A DNA stretch of 64,000 bases from the NCBI RefSeq assembly GCF_015709525.1, contig NZ_JADNRA010000036.1, positions 124,001-188,000 on the forward strand, in the 5' to 3' direction. Below are positions 26,702 to 36,625 of this stretch, piece after piece (the stretch's first letter is position 1; each line of letters opens with the position of its first letter). The position numbers and the translations under genes are program-made. The notes below the pieces were generated by a model, which ran no database searches, was not told where the DNA came from, and saw nothing but the letters and a program-made list of their open reading frames with translations. This DNA is from Methylocystis sp. L43 (lineage in GTDB: Bacteria; Pseudomonadota; Alphaproteobacteria; Rhizobiales; Beijerinckiaceae).

Positions 26702-27898
26702 ATGCAAACTTTGCGGGATGGCGAGAGTACGCCGGTGAACGATCAACCCAACGGCCTTAACGGCTCCGACCGCCGCTTCAACGCGCTGGTCATCGAACTG
26801 GCGATCCGCCTGTTCGCGATCGGCGCGCTGATCTACTGGACCTTCATCATCGTCCTGCCGTTCGCGGCGATTATTCTGTGGAGCGTCGTGCTCGCCGTGG
26901 CGCTCTATCCGATCTTTCGCGTGGTGGCGGAAATATTGGGCGGCCGGCCAATAACAGCCGCCGTTTTGATGACGATCGCCGGACTCGTGCTGATCATCGG
27001 GCCCGTCACCTGGATGGCGGTCGGCGCCATCGACCCCATCAAGGCAGTGATGGCGGGCATCGAGACGGGCGATATCGCGGTGCCGCCGCCGCCCGCCTCG
27101 ATCAAGGACTGGCCGTTCGTCGGCGAGCAGCTCTATTCCTTCTGGCTGCTGGCCTCGACCAATCTGCGCAGCGCCTTCACTCAAGTTTTGCCGCAGCTGA
27201 AGCCCGCCGGGGAATTCTTGCTCGACATGGCGAAGAGCGCAGGCGCAGGCACGCTCAAATTTCTCGTCTCCGTCCTGCTCATGGGCTTCATTCTCGCCGC
27301 CGCGCCGCAAATGCTCGCAGGGGCGCGCGCGCTATCGCGGCGCATCGACCCTTCCAGCGGCGAGAAATTCGTCGATCTCGCCGGCGCGACGATCAACGCG
27401 GTTTCGCGCGGCGTCATGGGGCTGTCGCTGTTGCAGGCCGTCGTTGGCGGCGCCGGCATGTATCTGGCCGACGTGCCGGGCGCGAGCCTGCTGACGATCG
27501 CCATTCTGGTTCTCGGCATTGTTCAGATCGGGCCGTTGATCGTCGTGGCGCCTGTCATCTTCTGGGCGTGGACGACCTTGGCGACCGGGCCGGCGCTGGC
27601 GCTGACGGTCTGCATGCTCAGCGTCAATTACGTGGACAACGTGCTGAAGCCCTTCATTTTCGCGCATGGGCTGTCGACGCCGATACCGGTGATTTTCGTG
27701 GGCGTGATCGGCGGCGTTCTGGCGCATGGCATCGCCGGCCTGTTCGCAGGACCGGTCGTGCTCGCCGTCGTTTGGGAGCTGACGAAGGCCTGGATCGCCG
27801 ACGACCTCAAATTGGTCAACGACCCAGCCGCCGAACCCGATTTCAACGTGGAGACGTCGCCGATCCTACCGTCCGCGCAAGGCGTTAAGAACCTTTAG
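26702..27898 (+). CDS. AI-2E family transporter
   Basis: 398 residues. After a polar N-terminus of about 28 residues come hydrophobic segments at about 30-78, 86-112, 183-202, 245-305 and 315-355, a layout matching the AI-2E/PerM/TqsA family. The family region with VNYVDNVLKPFIF and a glycine-rich following helix (GVIGGVLAHGIAGLFAGPV) is present. Members export small signals or act as Na+/H+ antiporters, so substrate is uncertain. The last 33 bases overlap the 3' end of the convergent transglycosylase gene. Confidence 0.88.
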   Translation: MQTLRDGESTPVNDQPNGLNGSDRRFNALVIELAIRLFAIGALIYWTFIIVLPFAAIILWSVVLAVALYPIFRVVAEILGGRPITAAVLMTIAGLVLIIGPVTWMAVGAIDPIKAVMAGIETGDIAVPPPPASIKDWPFVGEQLYSFWLLASTNLRSAFTQVLPQLKPAGEFLLDMAKSAGAGTLKFLVSVLLMGFILAAAPQMLAGARALSRRIDPSSGEKFVDLAGATINAVSRGVMGLSLLQAVVGGAGMYLADVPGASLLTIAILVLGIVQIGPLIVVAPVIFWAWTTLATGPALALTVCMLSVNYVDNVLKPFIFAHGLSTPIPVIFVGVIGGVLAHGIAGLFAGPVVLAVVWELTKAWIADDLKLVNDPAAEPDFNVETSPILPSAQGVKNL

Positions 27899-29041
27899 CC
27901 CGGCGCGGCCATTGCGCTGCAAGCCGGCGCGCGACTGAAAGTCGGCGATCGCCTCTTTGGTTTTCGTTCCGATCACGCCATCGGAGTCGCCGACGTCATA
28001 GCCGCTGCGGGTCAGAAGCGCCTGCAATTCGCGGCGCTCGGCGCGCGAGAGGCCCGGATCGTCGGTCGGCCATGGCGTTTGAATGCCCGGCCGTCCGCGC
28101 AGCCTGTCGGAGAGGACGCAGATCGCCAGCGCGTAAGATTCGGAGGCGTTATAGGCGTAGACCGCGTCGAAATTTTTCGTCACCAGGAACGCCGGGCCGT
28201 TCCGCCCCGCCGGCAGCAGCAGCGCCGCAGCTCCCTCGCCGAGGCCGCCGCCGTCGAGGCGCGTCACGCCGCGCGCCTGCCAGAAGCCCATGGATTGGCG
28301 TCCCTTGCGTCCGGAAGGTCCGGAATAGCCTTCCGGCAGACGCACCTCGAAGCCCCAGGGCATGCCGGCGCGCCAGCCGCTCTTGCGCAGATAATTCGCC
28401 GTCGAGCCGAGCGAGTCGGCCGCCGAGCTGGCGATATTGCGTCTGCCGTCGCCGTCGAGATCGACCGCCATGCCGAGAAAGGTCGACGGCATGAATTGCG
28501 TGTGGCCGAAGGCGCCCGCCCAGGAGCCGTAGAACTCCTCCGGCGCGATATCGCCGTGGTCGAGGATTTTGAGCGCGGCGATAAATTCCTTGCGCCAATA
28601 GTCATTGCGGCGCGGCGCTTCGCAGGCGAGCGTCGCGAGGCTCTGCACCACGGGGCGCTTGCCGAAGCTCTTGCCGAAGTCGGATTCGACGCCCCACACG
28701 GCGACGATGGTCGGGGCGTCGACGCCGTAGCGGCTTTCCGCGGCGTGCAGCGCGCGGGAATGCTGATGCAGCATCACGCGCCCTTCGTCCACGCGCTCCT
28801 CGTCGACGAGCCCGGCGACATAGTCCCAGACAGGCGTCGTAAACTCCGGCTGCTTATCCATGAAGCTGACGGCGTCGTTGGGGGCGAGCCCATTCGTCGC
28901 CGACGCGATCGTCTGCTGGCCGACGCCGGCGCCGGCCGCGGCGGCGCGCAGACTGGAGAGGCAGCTCGACCATTCGGCGCGGGCGGGCGCGGCCGTGAGC
29001 ATGAGCGCGGCAAGCGCCGCCAGAAGATGATGTGCCTTCAT
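27866..29041 (-). CDS. MltB-type lytic murein transglycosylase with peptidoglycan-binding domain
   Basis: 391 residues from the ATG at 29041. Signal peptide 1-22. The SLT_2 domain has the catalytic Glu119 in IVAVWGVESDFGKSFG and the AFGHTQFMPSTFLGMAVDLD motif. A C-terminal PG_binding_1 domain (LQALLTRSGYDVGDSDGVIG, TKEAIADFQ) occupies about 330-390. It cuts glycan strands in the periplasm. An upstream in-frame ATG at 29077 would only add a basic stretch before the signal peptide. Its 3' end overlaps the AI-2E gene by 33 bases. Confidence 0.92.
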   Translation of the reverse strand: MKAHHLLAALAALMLTAAPARAEWSSCLSSLRAAAAGAGVGQQTIASATNGLAPNDAVSFMDKQPEFTTPVWDYVAGLVDEERVDEGRVMLHQHSRALHAAESRYGVDAPTIVAVWGVESDFGKSFGKRPVVQSLATLACEAPRRNDYWRKEFIAALKILDHGDIAPEEFYGSWAGAFGHTQFMPSTFLGMAVDLDGDGRRNIASSAADSLGSTANYLRKSGWRAGMPWGFEVRLPEGYSGPSGRKGRQSMGFWQARGVTRLDGGGLGEGAAALLLPAGRNGPAFLVTKNFDAVYAYNASESYALAICVLSDRLRGRPGIQTPWPTDDPGLSRAERRELQALLTRSGYDVGDSDGVIGTKTKEAIADFQSRAGLQRNGRAGLKVLNALRGR

Positions 29042-29105
29042 GGCGCGAATTCTAGCGTAAGGACGCGGCTTTTTCATGAGCCGTATCGGTCGTGAAAAGA
29101 GCGCG

Positions 29106-29387
29106 TCACTCGCAAACGCGACGCGGGCGGGAGCCGATCACCTCGCCATATTCGTCAAAGACGGGACGGCGCTCGACCCAGCACACCGGCGGCGGCGCGA
29201 CATAGACGGGCGCGGGCGCATAGACCACGGGCGGCCCCGAATTGGCGAGCGCCCCGCCGGTGATGGCGCCTAGCGCAAACCCGCCAATGCCCGCCGCAAT
29301 GGCCGGGCCGGCTGAATCGGCGCGCGCCGGCGCAACTGCGGCGCCTAGAGCCAAAGCCGCCGAAAGCGTCGCAATAGTTCTGCGCAT
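29106..29387 (-). CDS. small secreted glycine/proline-rich protein
   Basis: 93 residues preceded by GGGAGAGTAAG. Signal peptide with cleavage after PARA (about 24). The mature protein has a glycine-zipper-like hydrophobic segment (AGPAIAAGIGGFALGAITGG) and a C-terminal part with two Cys (PPPVCWVERRPVF...RRVCE) that may form a disulphide. This pattern, a short Gly-zipper then Pro/Tyr and C-x-n-C, is frequent among small rhizobial envelope proteins of unknown role. Confidence 0.75.
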   Translation of the reverse strand: MRRTIATLSAALALGAAVAPARADSAGPAIAAGIGGFALGAITGGALANSGPPVVYAPAPVYVAPPPVCWVERRPVFDEYGEVIGSRPRRVCE

Positions 29388-29505
29388 CTTACTCTCCCAA
29401 GACGGGCGAGCCACATGTCCGCACGCGCTGCGCCGGCAAGCTCGCTCGATGGGACAATAGGAGCGATCCCGTAGACGAATCGTTAATGGCCCGGCAAGCG
29501 AGGCT

Positions 29506-32500
29506 TCAAAGCTGCGAGACCCGCGGCTTGCCGGAAGGCGACTTCGGCGCCGGCTTGACCGGGGTCTGCTCCCGGGCGCCTTGGCCGGCGCCCGTCCGGA
29601 TCGCCGGCGCGTCATTCGCCTCCGAGGTCGGAATTTTGGCGCGGAACGCGGCGGCCAGCGCCTTGGCCGCGGCAAGCTCTTTGGAATCGAGCCGGGCGCC
29701 GATTTCGTTGCGCTTTTTGGCCGCGTCTTCATCGCCCTGGTCCGCTGCGGCGGAAAACCACACGTAGGATTGCTGCAGATCGCGGCTAATGCCGAGGCCG
29801 CGGGCGTAGAGGATGCCGAGGTTGAACTGGCTGTCGCGGATGCCGTATTCGGCCGCCCGACGGAACCACTCCGCAGCGGCGGCGTAGTCCGGCTTGCCGT
29901 CGCCGCCCTCGGCGAGAAGCACGGCGACATTATGCATGGCGCGGGCGTTGCCGGACTCGGCCGCGCGCTCGTACCACTGCCTGGCGCGGGCGTAGTCGCG
30001 CGCGACCCCGACGCCCCTCTCATACATCGAACCCAGGCGGTATTGGGCGAGCGCCAGGCCCACTTCGGCCGCCTTTTGAAACCAGTGCGCGGCCGCCTTG
30101 GCGTCGCGCGCGGCGCCGCGTCCCTCGACCAGACGCGCGCCCATTTCGTATTGGGCGGCCGGGTTGCCCTCAACGGCGAGGCGCTCGATCGTCGCCAAGG
30201 CGTCGCCGGGCGACAGCGGCGGCGCCTCGATCGTTCCGGTGGGCGTCGGATCGATGTTCTGCTGCACGGCGACGGGTCGCGCAGCGGACGCCGCCGGCGC
30301 CGCGCCAGAGGGAAGCTCTTTGGTCGGGCGTTGCGCGATCGCCGGCGACGAGGCGCTGTTGGAGGCCAGCCGCTTTTCCGGCGACAACGCCGGCCGAACC
30401 GCCTTGGCTGGCGCCTTCGCCTCCTGCTGTCTGAGCGACGGCCCGAGCGTCAAGCCGCCCTGCCCCTCCATGCGCGCAATCTGATAGGCGCCGATCAGCA
30501 GCATGACCGCGGCAAGGCCTAAGAGCAGCGGACGCTTGCGGTCCTGAATGAGGGCGCTGAAATTGACCACGGCGGCGCCCTGCGGCTTTTCCTGGGCCTG
30601 TCCCGCGTGGCGCGCCGCTTCGTCCGACTGGGCGTCAGCCGCAGGCGCTTGCGCGGCGCGGCGCGCGGCGGCGATAAAGTCCGACTGAATGGAATTGCGA
30701 TGCGCGGCCTGATCGGCCTCCGGTCCTGGCGGCCCCATGAAGGGCTCGCGCCGTTCGACGCCCCCCTCGCCAACCGGCAGCAGGAACTCCATCGGATCAA
30801 TCGGCGCCAAGGCTTCGCCTTCAGCATCCTTGGCGTCAGCGGCGGCCGGCGCGCCGAGGCGCTCGCGCGTATCCTCGCCGCAACGTTCGAGCCCGAGTTC
30901 TGCATCGGTCGAGCGCCGCGCGGCGCCGCGGTTCTCGGTCACTTCGTCATCAGAAACACCCAAACATTTGACGACGCGCTCGAGCGTTTCATGGACCGCC
31001 GTCAGCATCTCATTCGTGCGCTGGCCGCTCGCGTCTTGCGTCCTGAGCAATTCGTTCAATTCGCGCTGCACAGCGACGCGCACGGCCGCCGGCTGAACGC
31101 CCGCCGCATCGCGGAGAACCTCCGTGGCGGCCCGGCGAACCGCCGCCTCCGCCGTTGCGGACCGCGTGTCCTCCAGGCGCGCGAAAAGATCGGTGATCTT
31201 CGATTCAAAGCCGATGAGCGCGCCGCTCCCTGCGTCGAGTCGTTCGAGCCGCTGCGCCAGCGCGCCGATCTGAGTTTCAAGCGATTTGAGCGCGCCGCCA
31301 TCGGCCATGGGATCAGCCGACTGCTTCATGCGGTCGGCGAGCGACCCGACGAGAGCCGCCAGTTCGCTCTCTCGTTTCTCGACGCGCGCGCCGTCTTCGA
31401 CCCGCTGCGCAAAGGCGGCGTGCATACGGTCGAGGCGCTCGACGATGTCGTCGAGTCGAGCGTTCTGTTCGCCAAATCTCGGCGCTGAGAAGGGATCGTC
31501 GAGCCGGTCGATCTTGAACGAGAGCTGCGCGAGCTGGCGCTCGACAGCCTGCAGATCGAGATCCCGCACATCGGCGGCGAACGCGGCGTCCATTTTTCTG
31601 TCGAGGCCGCGCACCAGATTCTCGAGAGCGGCGAAATGTTCGGAATCGCCGGCGCCGGCGGGGCCTGCCAATCGTTCGGCGATCGTCTGTCGAAGCTCAT
31701 CGATGCGCTGCGCGAGATCGGCGAACTGACGTTCAGCGTTCTGTTCGGCAAGCGTGGCCTCTATGCGCGCGAGCGATTCAGTCGGCGCGCTTTCCAGGAC
31801 GCGGGACTCGAACCGATCGAACCTGCGGCCGATCTCCTCGAACGCCGAGGCGTGATTGTCGCCGTCCAGCGCCGTATCGATTTTTTTGGCGAGCGATGTG
31901 ATGAGCGCTTCGAGGGGGGCCATGTTCGCGGCGCCGCGATCGATGCGCTGCGTCAGCGTCTTGCCGAGTTCGTCGATGCGCTCGCCGATTTCGTCGAACC
32001 GCGCCGCCGACGTTTGTTCGGCGACGACGTCAAGCTTGCGCGCGAGCCGTTCGAGCCGCTTGTTGAAGGTCTCCAGTCCCTTGCCTGTTTCCGCCGCGAC
32101 GATGGAACGGATCGCCTTGACCACTTCGCCAAGATCCGCGCCGGACGCGCCACGTGAAAGCGCCAGCGCGTCGACACGTTGCGTAACGTCGATGATGCGT
32201 GTTTCGATTCTCTCAAGCGGCAGCGGGCGGGCCAGAAGCGCCGACAGCTGTTCCTTGATCTCATGAGTTTCGTGCGCCAGGTCGCGCACGGCCGAAGCGT
32301 TCGCAACATCTCCCGTCTGCAGCTTCTCCAGCCTGATGCCGATGGTTTCGACGTCGGCGCGCAGGTTACGCACGATGGGAGTCGGATCGAGATCTTCGAT
32401 CACGGCGCGCAATTCGCCGATCATTCTTTCGGCAGGCGCGAGCGTCTCGTCTGGAACGCCGCGGCCGCGCTGCGACTCGATGCCCTGGCGGAGATCGCCC

Positions 32501-33102
32501 ATCGCCGTTTCGATCGCGGCGACGGATGCGCGCGGCGCGAGTTCGCCGATCGCTTGCGCCACGTCCTGGAGTTCGCGACGGACGTTCTCGATTTGTCGCA
32601 TCATCACGAGTTGCTGGTCGCCGCGCTCCGCGGCGTCCTCGCGAAAGCTGTCTAAACCCTGCGTGACGGAATCGATCGAGCGCTGCAGCGCCTCAAAGCG
32701 CGATCCGGCGGAAGCGCCCGACGTCAAGGCCGGCTTCGCTACGCGCCCGCGCGCCGCATTGTCGTCCAGCCGTCCTGCAATTTCGGCGAGATGCTGATCA
32801 AGGCCGCGCAACGTCTTCTCGACGTCGGCGCCGCGGTGTTCGCCCGACAGCCGCGCCAGCCGGGCTTCGAGCTCCGCCAGCGCGTTGCGAATCGGCCGCG
32901 CGTTTGCGGACGGCTGCTCGCCGAGCTGGCTCTCGATACGGCTTTTGGAGAGCGCGGCGATCGACCGCCAGATGGTGTCGTCGTCGCCACGGTTCTCATC
33001 GCGCGACTCTTCCGCGTCGGGAAAATTTCCTCCCCGATCGCGCTGATCTTCGAGCGACTTGGAACCTGGACGACCCTGATCAGGAAATTGCGCCTTGGTC
33101 AT
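29506..33102 (-). CDS. PodJ-like coiled-coil, membrane-spanning Sel1-repeat protein
   Basis: 1,198 residues from the ATG at 33102. Residues of about 60-780 are dominated by coiled-coil heptads with recurring IDELGKTL/LDRL/RIE segments. An acidic stretch follows, then one transmembrane helix at about 855-877 (LLLGLAAVMLLIGAYQ), a Pro/Ala linker, and four Sel1-like repeats at about 975-1130 (AAQYEMGARLVEGRGAARD, LAQYRLGSMYERGVGVARDY, RAMHNVAVLLAEGGDG, SQFNLGILYARGLGISRDL). A cytoplasmic coiled coil, one membrane pass and periplasmic Sel1 repeats are the layout of PodJ, the alphaproteobacterial polarity organiser. It lacks the C-terminal peptidoglycan-binding domain of some PodJ proteins. No operon partner is seen. 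Confidence 0.82.
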   Translation of the reverse strand: MTKAQFPDQGRPGSKSLEDQRDRGGNFPDAEESRDENRGDDDTIWRSIAALSKSRIESQLGEQPSANARPIRNALAELEARLARLSGEHRGADVEKTLRGLDQHLAEIAGRLDDNAARGRVAKPALTSGASAGSRFEALQRSIDSVTQGLDSFREDAAERGDQQLVMMRQIENVRRELQDVAQAIGELAPRASVAAIETAMGDLRQGIESQRGRGVPDETLAPAERMIGELRAVIEDLDPTPIVRNLRADVETIGIRLEKLQTGDVANASAVRDLAHETHEIKEQLSALLARPLPLERIETRIIDVTQRVDALALSRGASGADLGEVVKAIRSIVAAETGKGLETFNKRLERLARKLDVVAEQTSAARFDEIGERIDELGKTLTQRIDRGAANMAPLEALITSLAKKIDTALDGDNHASAFEEIGRRFDRFESRVLESAPTESLARIEATLAEQNAERQFADLAQRIDELRQTIAERLAGPAGAGDSEHFAALENLVRGLDRKMDAAFAADVRDLDLQAVERQLAQLSFKIDRLDDPFSAPRFGEQNARLDDIVERLDRMHAAFAQRVEDGARVEKRESELAALVGSLADRMKQSADPMADGGALKSLETQIGALAQRLERLDAGSGALIGFESKITDLFARLEDTRSATAEAAVRRAATEVLRDAAGVQPAAVRVAVQRELNELLRTQDASGQRTNEMLTAVHETLERVVKCLGVSDDEVTENRGAARRSTDAELGLERCGEDTRERLGAPAAADAKDAEGEALAPIDPMEFLLPVGEGGVERREPFMGPPGPEADQAAHRNSIQSDFIAAARRAAQAPAADAQSDEAARHAGQAQEKPQGAAVVNFSALIQDRKRPLLLGLAAVMLLIGAYQIARMEGQGGLTLGPSLRQQEAKAPAKAVRPALSPEKRLASNSASSPAIAQRPTKELPSGAAPAASAARPVAVQQNIDPTPTGTIEAPPLSPGDALATIERLAVEGNPAAQYEMGARLVEGRGAARDAKAAAHWFQKAAEVGLALAQYRLGSMYERGVGVARDYARARQWYERAAESGNARAMHNVAVLLAEGGDGKPDYAAAAEWFRRAAEYGIRDSQFNLGILYARGLGISRDLQQSYVWFSAAADQGDEDAAKKRNEIGARLDSKELAAAKALAAAFRAKIPTSEANDAPAIRTGAGQGAREQTPVKPAPKSPSGKPRVSQL

Positions 33103-33391
33103 GTGGCTGTCCGGCGGGGCCGACCCGTGGAAATTGGGACAAAAACGCGGTGGAACCAACGCGTGCGCGCGAATCGCGCGCTACTGTCGGCGCGGGCCGC
33201 CGACCGCCGTGACTTTCCGTCGATCGCAGTAAAGAAGCCGTTAAGAAACGGCTCTAAAGAGCCGTCGCGTTCACGATTGTCACACAGCGGCTCGCTTGCG
33301 CCCGCGCCGGCGCCTCTCTACCTATGACGCAGCCCGAGAGAATCGCGGCGCGACGGCTCGGCGCCAAGCGCCGGCTTGCAAGGAGGCGTTG

Positions 33392-35185
33392 ATGCCGAGC
33401 TACAAGGCGCCTGTAGACGACACCCTCTTCCTGCTAAATGATGTCTTGAATTTTCAGCGTTTCGGCAATCTGCCAGGCTTCGCGGACGTGACGCCGGACG
33501 TCCTGTCGCAAATCCTCCTGGAGGGGGGAAAGATCTGCGAGGAGGCGCTCGCGCCGCTCAACCAGATTGGCGACGAAAAGGGCTGCAAGCGCCACGACGA
33601 CGCCTCAGTCTCCACCCCGCCCGGCTTCAAGGGAGCGCATGACGCTTTCGCTCAGGGAGGCTGGATCAGTCTCGCCGTGCCCGAGGAATATGGCGGACAA
33701 GGCCTGCCCTATACGCTCGCCATGGCGATGAACGAGTTCGCCTCCTCGGCGAATATGTCCTTCGCCATGTATCCAGGTCTGACGCAAGGCGCGCTCGCCG
33801 CTCTGCTGCGCCACGGCGACGACAAGCAGAAGAAGCTTTATGTGCCCAAGATGGCCGAAGGCCGCTGGTCGGGCACGATGAATCTGACCGAACCGCAATG
33901 CGGCACCGATCTCGGCCTGCTGACGACCAAGGCGACGCCGCGTGGCGACGGCTCCTATTCGATCACCGGACAGAAGATCTTCATCTCCGCCGGCGAGCAT
34001 GATCTGACCGAAAATATCGTGCATCTCGTGCTCGCGCGCATCGAGGGCGCGCCCGCCGGCGTGAAAGGCATCTCGCTCTTCGTCGTGCCGAAGTTCCTGG
34101 TCGACGGCGACGGCGCGCTTGGACCGCGCAACGGCGTCAGCTGTGGCTCCATCGAGGAAAAGATGGGCATCCACGGCAACGCCACCTGCGTCATGAATTA
34201 CGACGGCGCGCAAGGCTTTCTGGTCGGCGAAGCCAATCGCGGACTGAACGCCATGTTCGTGATGATGAATGAGGCGCGGCTCGGCGTGGCGATGCAAGGT
34301 CTCGCCCAGTCCGAGGTCGCCTACCAGAACGCGGCGCAATACGCCAAGGAGCGTCTGCAGGGCCGCGCGCTCTCCGGTCCGAAAGACCCCGGAAAGCCGG
34401 CCGACCCGATCATCGTGCATCCGGACGTGCGGCGGATGCTGCTCGAGATGAAGGCCTTCAACGAAGCGGCGCGCGGCTTCGCGCTGTCGGCCGCGCTCGA
34501 CAGCGACATCGCGCACCGATCGGATGACGCGGCCTCGCGCCAGGCGGCGGAAGACCGGCTCGGCCTGCTGACGCCCGTGCTCAAGGGCGTGCTCACCGAC
34601 ATCGGCTTCGAAAACACCGTCAAGGCCCAGCAGGTGCTTGGCGGACATGGCTATATTCGCGAATGGGGCATGGAGCAGTTCGTGCGCGATGCGCGCATCA
34701 GCATGATTTACGAGGGCGCCAATGGCATTCAGGCGCTCGACCTCGTCGGCCGCAAACTGCCGCGCGACGGCGGCCGCGCGATCATGGCTTATTTCAAGGA
34801 CACCACGGAGCTGTTGGCGCCGCTCGCATCCGACGAAGCGATGAAGTCCTTCGCCGCGCCGGTGAAGGCGGCGCTCGACGATCTCCAAAAGGCGACGATG
34901 TGGCTGATGCAGAACGCCATGACGAAGCCCGACAATGCCGGCGCCGCTTCTTACGACTATATGCATCTCTTCGGCCGCGTCGCGCTCGGCGTGATCTGGG
35001 TGAAGATCGCGCAGGCGGCGATGGAGAAGAAGGCGCGCGAGCCTCATGAAGCGGCGCGCATGGACGCCAAGCTTCTCACCGCGCGCTTCTACATGGAGCG
35101 CATGCTGCCCGAAACGAGCCTGCGCCTGACGCGCATTTCAACCGGCGCCGACACGATGATGTCGCTCCCCGAGGAGATGTTTTAA
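33392..35185 (+). CDS. acyl-CoA dehydrogenase with C-terminal extension (FadE-like)
   Basis: 597 residues from the ATG at 33392, which has a perfect AAGGAGG. The acyl-CoA dehydrogenase core is evident: LAVPEEYGGQGLPYTLAMAM, MNLTEPQCGTDLGLL, ITGQKIFISAGEHDLTENI and GGHGYIREWGMEQFVRDARI followed by YEGANGIQALDLVGRKL. The C-terminal 110 residues form the extra helical domain of the 600-residue bacterial class. It oxidises acyl-CoA to enoyl-CoA with FAD. It heads a cluster with thiolase and a FadB-type enzyme, together a full beta-oxidation cycle. Confidence 0.94.
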   Translation: MPSYKAPVDDTLFLLNDVLNFQRFGNLPGFADVTPDVLSQILLEGGKICEEALAPLNQIGDEKGCKRHDDASVSTPPGFKGAHDAFAQGGWISLAVPEEYGGQGLPYTLAMAMNEFASSANMSFAMYPGLTQGALAALLRHGDDKQKKLYVPKMAEGRWSGTMNLTEPQCGTDLGLLTTKATPRGDGSYSITGQKIFISAGEHDLTENIVHLVLARIEGAPAGVKGISLFVVPKFLVDGDGALGPRNGVSCGSIEEKMGIHGNATCVMNYDGAQGFLVGEANRGLNAMFVMMNEARLGVAMQGLAQSEVAYQNAAQYAKERLQGRALSGPKDPGKPADPIIVHPDVRRMLLEMKAFNEAARGFALSAALDSDIAHRSDDAASRQAAEDRLGLLTPVLKGVLTDIGFENTVKAQQVLGGHGYIREWGMEQFVRDARISMIYEGANGIQALDLVGRKLPRDGGRAIMAYFKDTTELLAPLASDEAMKSFAAPVKAALDDLQKATMWLMQNAMTKPDNAGAASYDYMHLFGRVALGVIWVKIAQAAMEKKAREPHEAARMDAKLLTARFYMERMLPETSLRLTRISTGADTMMSLPEEMF

Positions 35186-35199
35186 GGGCGGTCGGATTT

Positions 35200-35252
35200 C
35201 GGCAGTCGGCAATGGTCATGTCCTACTGCGGAAGCCCAACCGCCGACTGCCG
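35200..35252. repeat. 11-bp inverted repeat between acyl-CoA dehydrogenase and thiolase genes
   Basis: CGGCAGTCGGC (35200-35210) and GCCGACTGCCG (35242-35252) are perfect complements separated by 31 bases. The RNA could fold into a long-looped hairpin that ends 14 bases before the thiolase ATG and thus affects its translation or partly terminates transcription. No T tract follows. Confidence 0.55.
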
Positions 35253-35266
35253 TTATAGGAGACGAT

Positions 35267-36475
35267 ATGGCCGACGCTTTTATCTATGACGCCGTTCGCA
35301 CCCCCCGAGGCCGCGGCAAGCCGGACGGCTCGCTGCATGAGGTCTCTTCGCTTGGCCTCGCCGTCACGGCGCTGCAAGCGATCCGGGAGCGCAACAAGCT
35401 CGCCGGCCCCGAGATCGACGATGTGATCCTCGGCTGCGTCGATCCGGTTGGGGAAGCCGGCGGCGACATCGCCCGCGCCGCGGCGATTTCATCAGGCTAT
35501 TCCTACAAAGTGCCCGGCGTGCAGATCAACCGCTTCTGCGCCTCCGGATTGGATTCGGTGAATTTCGCCGCCGGCGAAATCATGTCCGGCCAGCATGACC
35601 TTGCGATCGGCGGCGGCGTCGAGAGCATGAGCCGCGTCGGCATCGGCGCGTCGGGCGGCGCCTGGCCCGTCGATCCGACGATCGCCATTCCCTCCTACTT
35701 CATGCCGCAGGGCGTGTCGGCCGATCTCATCGCCACGAAATACGGCTTCTCGCGCGACGACGTCGACGCCTATGCCGTCGAATCGCAAAAGCGCGCGGCG
35801 AAGGCGTGGGAAGAAGGCCGCTTCAAACATTCGGTCGTTCCGGTGAAGGACGTCAACGGCATCACTCTGCTCGACCGCGACGAACATATGCGGCCGGGAA
35901 CCGACATGCAGTCGCTCGCGGCGCTAAAGCCATCCTTCGCCTTTTACGCCGAACAGGGCGGCTTCGACGCCGTGGCGATTCAGGCGCATCCGGAAGTCGA
36001 GAAATTGAATTACGTCCATCATGCCGGCAATTCTTCAGGCATCGTCGACGGCGCGGCGGCGGTGCTCGTCGGCTCGAAAGAGGCTGGCGAGAAGCTCGGC
36101 ATGAAGCCGCGCGTGAAGATACGCGCCTACGCCAATATCGGCTCGGACCCGGCGCTGATGCTGACCGGCCCTGTCGATGTGACGAAAAAAGTGCTGCATC
36201 GCGCCGGCATGACCGTCGACGACATCGACCTCTTTGAGGTGAACGAGGCCTTCGCGGCCGTCGTGCTGCGCTATCTCGAAGCCTTCGACCTCGATCCCGC
36301 CAAGGTCAACGTCAATGGCGGCGCCATCGCCATGGGCCATCCGCTCGGCGCGACGGGCGCCATGCTGATGGGAATTGCGATCGACGAATTGGAGCGCACG
36401 GGAAAATCGACCGCGCTGGTGACGCTCTGCATCGGCGCGGGCATGGGCACCGCGACGATCGTGGAGCGGGTATGA
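35267..36475 (+). CDS. acetyl-CoA C-acyltransferase (thiolase)
   Basis: 402 residues preceded by AGGAGACGAT. The nucleophilic Cys lies in [19 protein letters not shown] (about residue 90), the His in [16 protein letters not shown], and the second Cys in [15 protein letters not shown] near the C-terminus; all are intact. It releases acetyl-CoA by thiolysis of 3-ketoacyl-CoA. Position between the dehydrogenase and FadB-type genes indicates a degradative FadA-like role rather than PHB biosynthesis. It is 81 bp after the first gene, with a hairpin in the gap. Confidence 0.95.
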   Translation: MADAFIYDAVRTPRGRGKPDGSLHEVSSLGLAVTALQAIRERNKLAGPEIDDVILGCVDPVGEAGGDIARAAAISSGYSYKVPGVQINRFCASGLDSVNFAAGEIMSGQHDLAIGGGVESMSRVGIGASGGAWPVDPTIAIPSYFMPQGVSADLIATKYGFSRDDVDAYAVESQKRAAKAWEEGRFKHSVVPVKDVNGITLLDRDEHMRPGTDMQSLAALKPSFAFYAEQGGFDAVAIQAHPEVEKLNYVHHAGNSSGIVDGAAAVLVGSKEAGEKLGMKPRVKIRAYANIGSDPALMLTGPVDVTKKVLHRAGMTVDDIDLFEVNEAFAAVVLRYLEAFDLDPAKVNVNGGAIAMGHPLGATGAMLMGIAIDELERTGKSTALVTLCIGAGMGTATIVERV

Positions 36476-36487
36476 AGATGCAACGTT

Positions 36488-36591
36488 TCCTCGCCCTTCG
36501 AGACGCGAGCTTCGCTCGCTCCTCAGGGTGAGGCAACGTTATGAACCTCATCCTGAGGAGCCCGCGCAGCGGGCGTCTCGAAGGACGAGGT
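36488..36591. repeat. REP-like doublet between thiolase and FadB-type gene
   Basis: Two related units in inverse orientation: 36488-36533 (CCTCGCCCTTCGAGACGCG then GAGCTTCGCTCGCTCC) and 36546-36591 (CCTCATCCTGAGGAGCCCGC, ending TCTCGAAGGACGAGG). Each unit carries a small variable hairpin at its centre. A second doublet of the same family follows the FadB-type gene (38852-39019). Confidence 0.8.
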
Positions 36592-36625
36592 TCAATACAG
36601 CGCAAAATCTTTCGGAGACGAAACA

